From an uncultured Bacillota bacterium (GTDB taxonomy: Bacteria > Bacillota > Clostridia > Peptostreptococcales > Anaerovoracaceae), in assembly GCA_946638265.1 (NCBI GenBank), contig CAMPBN010000087.1, forward strand, positions 1 to 5,479: a stretch of DNA of 5,479 nucleotides, given 5' to 3'. Below, piece after piece: positions 1 through 5,210 of the stretch; positions within the stretch are counted from its first letter, which is position 1; each line of letters begins with the position of its first letter. Made by a program: the position numbers and the translations under genes. The notes under the pieces were generated by a model. That model had not been told where the DNA came from. It was given only the letters and a program-made list of their open reading frames with translations, and made no database searches.

Positions 1-93
1 CTTTCCGGAACAATAGATAGAATACATAATCAGGAAAGTCAGTATCACGATGTTACTGACCTCAGGTCTGATAATCACAGCTATATTGTTCAT
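1..93 (-). CDS. N-terminus of an unidentified membrane protein (3' part outside window)
   Basis: This is an open frame of 31 codons starting at an ATG at 91-93 and running off the left edge. The product begins MNNIAVIIRPEVSNIVIL and continues into a hydrophobic stretch (about residues 13-28), so it looks like an N-terminal membrane segment. A G-rich stretch (GGGGGATTAGGG) just upstream could serve as ribosome binding site, at rather long or short spacing depending on which run is used. An in-frame ATG at 145-147 would add 18 residues beginning MAYCHCCDAR, but its purine run abuts the start codon, so I prefer the shorter form. It lies on the same strand as the two-component operon, 128 bases past the kinase stop, with its own candidate promoter. 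The family cannot be assigned from 31 residues. Confidence 0.5.
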   Translation of the reverse strand, partial: MNNIAVIIRPEVSNIVILTFLIMYSIYCSGK

Positions 94-165
94 AATCCCT
101 AATCCCCCGGCCCAAATGCGGGCATCACAACAATGGCAATAAGCCATCCCTTTCTCTATCCGATA

Positions 166-194
166 ATTCTATCACATAGGGAAATGCGGGGCAA
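166..194 (-). promoter_or_regulatory. Candidate sigma-70-type promoter for the partial gene at the left edge
   Basis: Read on the minus strand, TTGCCC (-35 position, 189-194) is followed after 17 bases by TAGAAT (-10 position, 166-171). The -10 is preceded by TGA, giving an extended TGn -10. Expected transcription start is near 159, leaving a leader of about 65 bases to the ATG at 93. The -35 matches the consensus at four of six positions and the -10 at five of six. The rest of the 94-221 spacer shows no convincing terminator for the kinase; the best candidate hairpin there has a 16-base loop and a G-U pair. Confidence 0.4.
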
Positions 195-207
195 TGTTTT
201 TGTTTTG

Positions 208-233
208 TTTATTCCTGCTGTTTATTCCTGCTC
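208..233. repeat. 13-base tandem duplication at the kinase stop codon
   Basis: TTTATTCCTGCTG (208-220) is followed directly by TTTATTCCTGCTC (221-233), identical at 12 of 13 positions. The second unit contains the last codons and TAA stop of the histidine kinase; the first lies just past the stop. It looks like a small slippage duplication. No function is implied. Confidence 0.75.
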
Positions 234-2228
234 AAAAGTCAGGATTACCTTGAACAGGTCCCCATCGATGGACAGGTTCATAGAGCCGTCCATGGACTCC
301 GTCAGGCTGCGGGCGATGGAAAGTCCCAGCCCGTTTCCTTCCGTATTTCGGGAAGCATCCCCCCTCACAAAACGCTCCATAAGTTCATCCGCAGAAATAT
401 TAAGTGCGTTCCGGGATATATTGCGGAACACAAAGCGCACTTTACCTTCTTCTTCCGTCAAATCCACATAAGCACGGGTCCCGGGCTGCGCGTACTTTAC
501 GATATTGTTCATCAGATTGTCAAATACACGCCAGAGATAGCGATTGTCCGCCCAAAGGTGCACCTCTTCTTCCGGCATATTAGTCACCAGCTCGATACCG
601 TTTTGCAAAAGCCGCTCCTCAAACTCCCCGATGGACTGATTTAACAGCACCCGCGCATTCACAGACTCCATGTGAAATTTGATGTTGCCCGTGGCCGCCT
701 TGGAGGCCTCTATCAGGTCTTCGATCAGCTTTTTCAGGTGTTTCGACTGGCGGTCCAGCACTTCCAGATATTCATTTGCCTTCTCGCCTTCGATATTTTC
801 TTTCTCCAACAGGTCCACATAGTTGATGATGGAAGTCAGAGGTGTTTTGATATCATGGGAAACATTGGTGATGAGCTCCGTCTTCATGCGTTCGCTCTTC
901 ATACGTTCTGCCATTGCAACAGCCATTCCGCCGCTGATGGCGTTCAGCGCCTCGGCATGCTCCTCAAAATCAAGCGGCATCCCTTTGGTGTCGATATGGA
1001 TCTCGCTGCCGTCTTCCGCCATCCTCACTGCAGCTTCTTTCAGCCTGCCATACCATTTCATAATGAAGAAAAGGGCTGCTCCGAACAAAATCTTCTCGAA
1101 AAACCACACTGTCAACAGCGCGCCGTCAGCATCAAACACTGCCAACCCGAACCCTTCCAAAAATGTGATCACACCAAAAAGCGCCCAGATGCGGATATCC
1201 CAGCGTATGCTCTTTCGAATGGCGCGGCTGCTCGATCTGAAAGCCGCCAGACAGTTTGCAATCAGCTTCAGGATACGATAAACCACCGTATTTCTCCACC
1301 ATTTGCCCTTCTTTACATTCACAGCCACACTCATGAGCCAGCGAATCCCTAAAAGGCACCCTGCAAAAGTCAGCAGCGCTGCCAAAGCCAGGATCCAAAC
1401 CAAATATTCGTACGGCTCGTACGGCCTGCTCATGCTGTCCGCTGCCGACACCATAATTACCGCCAGCATCATCTCTAAAAATCCAACGATTACCACTGCC
1501 AGATCCATCGGAATGCGTTCCCAAAGGCCGCAAAAGATTCCTTCCTCGCCGTAGCGACGGCCTGCTGCGCAAAAGAGCAAATACAGCAACCAGGCGGTCA
1601 GCCCCAGGAGAAGAGCCGCTCCTATCGGCATTGCTACCCGAAGCGTCGGCACCATAGCGGCCAAAGCCGCAGCCTGAGCATAGAGATTGCCGTGAAAATA
1701 ACCCCCTGTCATGTCAGGTGCTCCTTCCGTGAAATATACTACAGTGTAGAGCGTTGTTCCGCCATCTTCCCCCTGCTCACTTTCCCAGTCGGTATAATAG
1801 TCACTGCCTGCCAGAAGTCTGTCCGAAAGATAAAATTTCGGGTTTTCTCCCAGGTGAAATTGGAAATACCCGTAATCTTCCGGCAGCTTGCCGTTGAAAT
1901 TCTTTTCCTCAAATACCCCTTCCGCATTGAAATCCGGATTCCGGTCAAGTCTGCCGTCGATGATACCATACTTAAAGCCTGTCCCCTCCAGGCTTGTGTC
2001 ACACTCTGTTATAATCTCGCCACCGTGATATTCTGCCACGGCACGAAGCGCACACTCATAACCGGCTTTGCGCATAAGCTCATTTTCTATACCGTGCGGA
2101 TGGCTTCCGTATACACCTTCACACGCAAAAATCGCCGTTCCCGTTATGCAGGCCAGCATTGCCATGATGCAAAATGCGCAGGCCAAAGCCAACCGGATTT
2201 TCGAAGATCTTTTATAAATATTTTTCAT
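222..2228 (-). CDS. Membrane sensor histidine kinase, second gene of a two-component operon
   Basis: This membrane-bound kinase probably senses an external signal, autophosphorylates on histidine and passes the phosphate to the response regulator encoded just upstream. The 668-residue product has a first membrane helix (about 11-35), a roughly 155-residue extracytoplasmic region rich in Tyr, Gly and acidic residues, then five more helices (about 194-221, 240-262, 275-298, 346-365, 370-390). The HisKA domain follows, with the H-box SHDIKTPLTS (phospho-acceptor His458). The ATPase domain has an N-box (DNLMNNIVKYA, about 570-580), an F-box (ERFVRGDAS) and a G2 box (GNGLGLS, about 631-637). The usual DxGxG G1 box is replaced by RNIS at about 602-605. 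The start is ATG at 2228, seven bases past AGGGGG; a TTG one codon earlier would sit too close to that site. The gene begins 11 bases after the regulator stop, so they are co-transcribed. The ligand is unknown; the C-terminal half is VanS-like. Confidence 0.93.
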   Translation of the reverse strand: MKNIYKRSSKIRLALACAFCIMAMLACITGTAIFACEGVYGSHPHGIENELMRKAGYECALRAVAEYHGGEIITECDTSLEGTGFKYGIIDGRLDRNPDFNAEGVFEEKNFNGKLPEDYGYFQFHLGENPKFYLSDRLLAGSDYYTDWESEQGEDGGTTLYTVVYFTEGAPDMTGGYFHGNLYAQAAALAAMVPTLRVAMPIGAALLLGLTAWLLYLLFCAAGRRYGEEGIFCGLWERIPMDLAVVIVGFLEMMLAVIMVSAADSMSRPYEPYEYLVWILALAALLTFAGCLLGIRWLMSVAVNVKKGKWWRNTVVYRILKLIANCLAAFRSSSRAIRKSIRWDIRIWALFGVITFLEGFGLAVFDADGALLTVWFFEKILFGAALFFIMKWYGRLKEAAVRMAEDGSEIHIDTKGMPLDFEEHAEALNAISGGMAVAMAERMKSERMKTELITNVSHDIKTPLTSIINYVDLLEKENIEGEKANEYLEVLDRQSKHLKKLIEDLIEASKAATGNIKFHMESVNARVLLNQSIGEFEERLLQNGIELVTNMPEEEVHLWADNRYLWRVFDNLMNNIVKYAQPGTRAYVDLTEEEGKVRFVFRNISRNALNISADELMERFVRGDASRNTEGNGLGLSIARSLTESMDGSMNLSIDGDLFKVILTFEQE

Positions 2229-2239
2229 CAAAATTCCCC

Positions 2240-2956
2240 CTAATGGATGTCGTCCATCTTGTAGCCGCGCCCCCAGACCGCCTTGAGATAGCGCGGATTG
2301 GCGCTGTCATACTCCAGCTTTTCCCGCAGGTGCCGGATGTGGACTGCCACCGTGCTCTCGGCGCCCACCATCGGTTCCTGCCAGATTTCCTCATAGATAT
2401 CCTTCGGCGAGAGCACTTCGCCGCGGTGTGTCATGAGGCATTTTAATATGTCGTATTCGAGAGGTGTCAGAGATACCGGTTCTCCGTCAAGATAGACTTC
2501 CTTTGCCCGGTCGCGCAGCTCTATTCCGCCGATAATCAGTATGTCTGCGTCTTCGGATGAGCCTGCGCCCGTCGCACTGCCCAGCATGGTATATCTGCGC
2601 AGCTGCGACTTCACCCTGGCCATCAGTTCCACCGGATTGAAAGGCTTGGTGACATAGTCGTCAGCTCCGACAGTCAACCCCACCACTTTGTCCGCATCCT
2701 CGCTCTTTGCGGTCAGCATGATGATAGGCACATTGGAAATCTTACGAATCTGCGCCATAGCCGTGATACCATCCATCTCGGGCATCATCACATCCATAAG
2801 TATCAGATGTATGTCCCCGCCTTCCTCCCCGGACATGATGTCCAGCGCCACCTGTCCGTTTTCGGCAGTCACCACTTCCATACCTTCGCTCTCGAGGTAA
2901 ATCCGCAGCGCCGAAAGGATATCCGGCTCGTCGTCGCAAATCAAAATCCTGTTCAT
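2240..2956 (-). CDS. OmpR/PhoB-family response regulator, first gene of the two-component operon
   Basis: This is a cytoplasmic transcription factor activated by phosphorylation from the adjacent kinase. The 238-residue product has a receiver domain (about 1-120) with the acidic pair D8/D9, phospho-acceptor D55 (LMDVMMPEMDG), T82 and K104 (TKPF). A linker of about 20 residues rich in Gly, Ala and Ser leads to a winged-helix DNA-binding domain (about 140-238) with the typical LTPLEYDILKCL start, the recognition-helix region (STVAVHIRHLREKL) and a closing WGRGYKM. This is a normal family length. An in-frame ATG 15 codons upstream exists, but the start at 2956 is chosen because GGAGAG lies five bases before it and MNRILICDDE is the canonical receiver start. 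Its leader carries palindromes and a direct repeat that point to autoregulation. The family is certain; the regulon is not known. Confidence 0.96.
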   Translation of the reverse strand: MNRILICDDEPDILSALRIYLESEGMEVVTAENGQVALDIMSGEEGGDIHLILMDVMMPEMDGITAMAQIRKISNVPIIMLTAKSEDADKVVGLTVGADDYVTKPFNPVELMARVKSQLRRYTMLGSATGAGSSEDADILIIGGIELRDRAKEVYLDGEPVSLTPLEYDILKCLMTHRGEVLSPKDIYEEIWQEPMVGAESTVAVHIRHLREKLEYDSANPRYLKAVWGRGYKMDDIH

Positions 2957-2966
2957 TCTGTCTCTC

Positions 2967-2982
2967 CATTTTTCGAAAAATG
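2967..2982. promoter_or_regulatory. Perfect 16-base palindrome next to the regulator ribosome binding site
   Basis: CATTTTTCGAAAAATG is its own reverse complement. Its last two bases on the coding (minus) strand directly precede and overlap the purine run (ATGGAGAGAC) that serves as ribosome binding site for the response regulator. In RNA it could form a six-pair stem with a UCGA loop and might limit ribosome access; in DNA it could be an operator half-pair. The palindrome is a direct observation, its role inference. Confidence 0.5.
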
Positions 2983-2991
2983 TCAGCGCTA

Positions 2992-3025
2992 AAAATAGCA
3001 CTGTGAATATTCACAATGCTATTTT
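2992..3025. promoter_or_regulatory. 34-base near-perfect palindrome across the regulator promoter start region
   Basis: A perfect 14-base core, TGTGAATATTCACA (3002-3015), is flanked by AAAATAGCA (2992-3000) and TGCTATTTT (3017-3025), which are exact reverse complements. Only the pair at 3001/3016 breaks the symmetry. It overlaps the predicted -10 and start point of the two-component operon, where a repressor would block transcription. It is not followed by a U-rich tract beyond its own arm in the minus direction, so it is unlikely to be an ordinary terminator. The core resembles but does not match Crp sites (TGTGA-N6-TCACA; spacing here is 4) or Rex sites (spacing here is 2 instead of 4). 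Confidence 0.65.
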
Positions 3026-3049
3026 ATAAAATATTGTTTTAAGTTCCAA
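3021..3049 (-). promoter_or_regulatory. Predicted promoter of the response regulator-kinase operon
   Basis: On the minus strand TTGGAA (3044-3049, four of six to TTGACA) is followed after 17 bases by TAAAAT (3021-3026, five of six to TATAAT). Transcription would begin near 3014, giving a leader of about 58 bases. A perfect 12-base AT palindrome, ATTTTATAAAAT (3021-3032), overlaps the -10. A consensus TTGACA on the minus strand also lies at 3084-3089, but no good -10 sits 16-18 bases past it. Confidence 0.45.
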
Positions 3050-3060
3050 GTGGGAAAATC

Positions 3061-3080
3061 TTTAAGATTTGTTTAAGATT
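3061..3080. promoter_or_regulatory. Direct repeat with 11-base period, candidate response regulator binding site
   Basis: TTTAAGATT occurs at 3061-3069 and again at 3072-3080, one helical turn apart. OmpR/PhoB-family regulators usually bind as head-to-tail dimers to direct repeats of about this period. The repeat lies 12 bases upstream of the predicted -35 of the regulator's own operon, the classic place for an activator site. The first copy is also part of an odd palindrome, AAATCTTTAAGATTT (3056-3070), so a dyad reading is possible. Confidence 0.5.
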
Positions 3081-3123
3081 CCTTGTCAAATGTCTTCATA
3101 CGGGGGGTTTTGCAAGCATTAAA

Positions 3124-3234
3124 TCAGGAGGTCCTCCGGTTCGCATCAAAAAGCTGTCTTGCCAGCATAGATCTGGCAAAGGCTTGCCAAAAAGCGTCTA
3201 TATCCTCACCCGCATCAAGAAACTCAAGAGCCTC
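3124..3234 (-). other. Protein-like sequence in the +1 frame directly after the flavin reductase stop
   Basis: Straight after the flavin reductase stop codon, the +1 frame is open for 36 codons to a TGA at 3124-3126. It reads EALEFLDAGEDIDAF and then WQAFARSMLARQLFDAN, ending RRTS. The composition is protein-like: it is acidic and helical, with alternating hydrophobic residues. It has no start codon of its own except one near its end, and no ribosome binding site. The junction reads GGC TTT TGA G, where tRNA-Phe could re-pair on TTT one base later. Options are a +1 frameshifted C-terminal extension (228 residues in all), an indel that broke a longer gene, a leftover of an older gene, or chance. 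Confidence 0.35.
3159..3179 (-). terminator. Weak candidate terminator hairpin after the flavin reductase gene
   Basis: TTGCCAG (3159-3165) and CTGGCAA (3173-3179) form a seven-pair stem with a seven-base loop. On the minus strand a short T run (GACAGCTTTTTG) follows six bases later, which is further than usual. A second hairpin, AAGAGCC/GGCTCTT (3226-3232 with 3246-3252), overlaps the stop codon itself. Neither is a textbook terminator, but no better one exists between this gene and the two-component leader. Confidence 0.3.
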
Positions 3235-3811
3235 AAAAGCCTTTTGGCTCTTCAAGCAGTTTCTTGCCGGCGCCCCAGGCATCGCCCACTTTGGCGCCCA
3301 GAACGTGATAAGCGTGATTGAATGGGTCAAAAGCGATAGGCTTTACCTTTGACACATCTACTTTGCCATCGGTCATGGCTTTTTCATCCACGCTGACGTT
3401 GACAATTTCGCCCTTGAGGATTTCTGTTTCTTTATTGAACTCGATGACTCTGCATTCCATGCAAACAGCCAGCTCGTTGATAACAGGCGCATTCACCAGC
3501 TCGCTTTTGGTGGCCGTAAATCCGGCTTTCTCAAATTTGTCGGGCACTTTATTGCCGGTGGCAATACCCACATAGTCGCATCCTTCCACATGATCCGCAT
3601 CTGCCATGCTGACCGTGAAAGCTCCTGTCTTTTCGAAATTTAGGCATGTTTTATGGCCTTTTGACAGGCATATGTATATCTGGTTTTCTTCGCTGATGCC
3701 GCCCCAGGCTGCATTCATGGCGTTGGGTACGCCGTTTTCATCATAGGTGGCGATAATCCACACCGGCTGCGGATAGCTCAGCGGCTTTGCTCCAAAATTT
3801 TTTCTGCTCAT
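3233..3811 (-). CDS. Flavin reductase-like (flavoredoxin-type) flavoprotein
   Basis: The 192-residue cytoplasmic protein belongs to the flavin reductase-like family with an FMN-binding split barrel. Members either reduce free flavin with NAD(P)H or, like flavoredoxins, carry electrons on bound FMN. The family pattern is seen in PQPVWIIATYDENGVPN and MNAAWGG near the start, then YICLSKGHKTCLNFEKTGAF, ADHVEGCDYVGIATG, a cysteine-containing strand (AVCMECRVIEF), and a C-terminal HAYHVLGAKVGDAWGAGKK. The start at 3811 is preceded by AAGGAGG five bases away; an upstream ATG seven codons earlier lacks such a site. It is divergent from fprA over a 162-base spacer, and shared control or an electron donor role to FprA is plausible but inferred. 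The stop lies in TTT TGA, followed by a protein-like +1 frame. Length is normal for the family without that extension. Confidence 0.9.
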   Translation of the reverse strand: MSRKNFGAKPLSYPQPVWIIATYDENGVPNAMNAAWGGISEENQIYICLSKGHKTCLNFEKTGAFTVSMADADHVEGCDYVGIATGNKVPDKFEKAGFTATKSELVNAPVINELAVCMECRVIEFNKETEILKGEIVNVSVDEKAMTDGKVDVSKVKPIAFDPFNHAYHVLGAKVGDAWGAGKKLLEEPKGF

Positions 3812-3878
3812 AATGTCCTCCTTGCCTCTCACAGGCTTTGCGAGATAGTTGAAATATTTAATGAAAATTCTGAAGTAT

Positions 3879-3887
3879 ATTATAGCA
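3879..3887 (-). promoter_or_regulatory. Extended -10 promoter for the flavin reductase gene
   Basis: The minus strand reads TGCTATAAT, a consensus -10 (3879-3884) with the TGn extension (3885-3887). Nothing close to TTGACA lies 16-18 bases upstream, which an extended -10 can tolerate. Transcription would begin near 3872, giving a leader of about 60 bases that contains a small hairpin (CTCGCA paired with TGTGAG) just before the ribosome binding site. Confidence 0.5.
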
Positions 3888-3905
3888 TAAAATATAAATA
3901 GCGAG

Positions 3906-3911
3906 TATAAT
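3906..3911 (+). promoter_or_regulatory. Consensus -10 box for fprA
   Basis: A perfect TATAAT lies 62 bases before the fprA start codon, predicting transcription from near 3918. The -35 position (about 3883-3888, TAGCAT) is poor, so an activator or an alternative promoter may be involved. That -35 position overlaps the -10 of the opposite promoter at 3879-3884. Confidence 0.45.
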
Positions 3912-3924
3912 CCTATTAAAGGCT

Positions 3925-3939
3925 TTCAAAGGTTTTGAA
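3925..3939. promoter_or_regulatory. Small inverted repeat in the fprA leader
   Basis: TTCAAA-GGT-TTTGAA is an inverted repeat with a three-base centre, starting about seven bases past the predicted fprA transcription start. It could be an operator for a dimeric repressor or a weak RNA hairpin. It does not match PerR (TTATAAT-N-ATTATAA) or Rex sites. AAAGG-like motifs repeat around it (AAAGG at 3918-3922 and 3928-3932, GAAGG at 3937-3941). Confidence 0.35.
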
Positions 3940-3973
3940 GGTCTGAAATTTTATCGGAAAATGAGGTGTTAAA

Positions 3974-5161
3974 ATGGGAAAGAAAATTACGGATAAAGTG
4001 ACATGGGTAGGAAAAATTGACTGGGAACTCCAGCATTTCCACGGAGACGAGCTTTCCACGGATAGAGGCTCCAGTTACAATTCGTATCTGATACGCGACG
4101 AAAAGACAGCGTTGATCGATACGGTGTGGCTGCCTTATGACACGGAATTTGTGGCCAGGTTGAAAGAAGAAATTGACCTGAAATCCATAGACTACATCGT
4201 GATGAACCACAACGAAGTGGATCACAGCGGTGCGCTGCCGGAGCTGATGCGTGAGATTCCGGACACACCGATATATTGCACCAAGAAGGGCGAGGCCATC
4301 ATTCGCGGGCATTACCACAAGGATTGGAATTTCGTAAATGTGAAAACGGGAGACAAGCTGGAGCTCGGAAAGCATACCCTGACTTTTATCGAGGCATCCA
4401 TGCTGCACTGGCCGGACACTATGTTTACTTATATGGATGGAGAAAATATTCTCTTTTCCAACGACGGCTTTGGCCAGCACTATGCGTCGGAAGCTCTGTA
4501 CAGCGACACGGTGCCGCAGGATGAGCTTTTCTATGAGGCGCAGAAATATTACACCAACATTTTGAATCCGTTCAGCGCCATGGTTTCGAAGAAAATAGCC
4601 GAAATCCTGGGAATGGGTCTCAAGATTGATATAATCGCACCGAGCCACGGGCTGATCTGGCGCAAAAATCCGCTGGAGATTGTTGAAAAATACCGAGCAT
4701 GGGCAGATTCTTATCAGGAAAATCAGATTGCGATTGTTTACGACACCATGTGGGAGAGCACCCGCATCATGGCAGAGTCCATCGCGGTGGGCATTCAGAA
4801 GGCCGATCCGGCTGTGACCGTGAAACTGCTGAATGCGTCCAAGCTGGACAAGAATGATATCCTGACCGAGATTTTCAAATCCAAGGCTTTGCTGCTGGGC
4901 TCGCCTACTGTGAACAACGGCTACACCTATGCCATAGGCGGCCTTTTGGAGATGATCAAAGGCCTGAAATTCAAAGGCAAAAAAGCAGCGGCATTTGGCA
5001 GCTACGGATGGAGCGGAGAGGCTCCGAAGCAGATGGCGGAAAAGCTGGGTGACGCAGGCTTTGAGATTGTCGGCGACATTTGCCGCACGCTTTGGGTACC
5101 TGACGAAGATGCCATCGCAGCCTGCAGAGCTTTCGGCGAGGCCTTCGCAAAAGCGCTGTAA
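3974..5161 (+). CDS. fprA: Flavodiiron protein, FprA family A-type flavoprotein (O2/NO reductase)
   Basis: This cytoplasmic enzyme reduces O2 to water and/or NO to N2O, protecting an anaerobe from these gases. The 395-residue product is a class A, two-domain protein. The metallo-beta-lactamase-like domain (about 1-248) carries the full diiron set: H79-x-E81-x-D83-H84 (NHNEVDHSG), H145 (LHWPD), D164 (SNDGFGQH) and H225 (PSHGLIW). The flavodoxin-like domain (about 252-393) has the FMN phosphate loop DTMWESTRIMAE, SPTVNNG at 310-316 and GSYGWSG at 342-348. No rubredoxin or flavin reductase domain is fused, so electrons must come from separate partners. The start is supported by GAGGTG five bases upstream. 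It is a single-gene unit closed by a strong terminator and divergent from a flavin reductase gene. Preference for O2 or NO cannot be read from the sequence. Confidence 0.96.
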   Translation: MGKKITDKVTWVGKIDWELQHFHGDELSTDRGSSYNSYLIRDEKTALIDTVWLPYDTEFVARLKEEIDLKSIDYIVMNHNEVDHSGALPELMREIPDTPIYCTKKGEAIIRGHYHKDWNFVNVKTGDKLELGKHTLTFIEASMLHWPDTMFTYMDGENILFSNDGFGQHYASEALYSDTVPQDELFYEAQKYYTNILNPFSAMVSKKIAEILGMGLKIDIIAPSHGLIWRKNPLEIVEKYRAWADSYQENQIAIVYDTMWESTRIMAESIAVGIQKADPAVTVKLLNASKLDKNDILTEIFKSKALLLGSPTVNNGYTYAIGGLLEMIKGLKFKGKKAAAFGSYGWSGEAPKQMAEKLGDAGFEIVGDICRTLWVPDEDAIAACRAFGEAFAKAL

Positions 5162-5174
5162 ATAGAGTAGATAA

Positions 5175-5201
5175 AAAACCACCCTTCAAAAGGGTGGTTT
5201 T
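5175..5201. terminator. Bidirectional intrinsic terminator between fprA and the convergent gene
   Basis: A perfect 12-base-pair stem, AAAACCACCCTT (5175-5186) with AAGGGTGGTTTT (5190-5201), has a three-base CAA loop. On the plus strand it ends in T-rich sequence (TTTTGTTGTGCTTTT), and on the minus strand in TTTTATCTACTC. It begins 13 bases past the fprA stop and ends nine bases before the stop of the opposing gene, so it probably serves both. Confidence 0.9.
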
Positions 5202-5210
5202 GTTGTGCTT

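Noticed and set aside
672..1352. 226-codon open frame on the plus strand, and others at 823-1281 and 1692-2243
   Set aside because: All lie opposite the histidine kinase, whose domains are clear. The products are rich in His, Cys and Ser without family motifs, as expected of shadow frames.
2957..3001. Longer response regulator start at 3001, adding 15 residues
   Set aside because: The extra residues (MLFLALTFFEKWRDR) are not part of receiver domains, would be encoded by the palindromic leader, and lack a ribosome binding site, whereas the 2956 start has one.
2992..3025. The palindrome as a Rex, Crp or PerR site, or as an intrinsic terminator
   Set aside because: Half-site spacing does not fit these regulators (2 or 4 bases between half-sites instead of 4 or 6), and no U-rich tract follows the arm in the direction of the operon.
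3099..3112. Run of six G followed by four T (ACGGGGGGTTTT)
   Set aside because: No matching C-rich arm lies nearby to form a terminator stem, and a single G run cannot form a quadruplex.
3083..3352. 89-codon plus-strand frame over the regulator leader and the end of the flavin reductase
   Set aside because: It begins with TTG without a ribosome binding site, overlaps the flavin reductase gene antisense, and lacks any family signature.
3926..5182. 418-codon open frame on the minus strand
   Set aside because: It is antisense to fprA, whose diiron and FMN motifs are complete. The antisense product has no recognisable domain, and long antisense frames are common opposite such genes.
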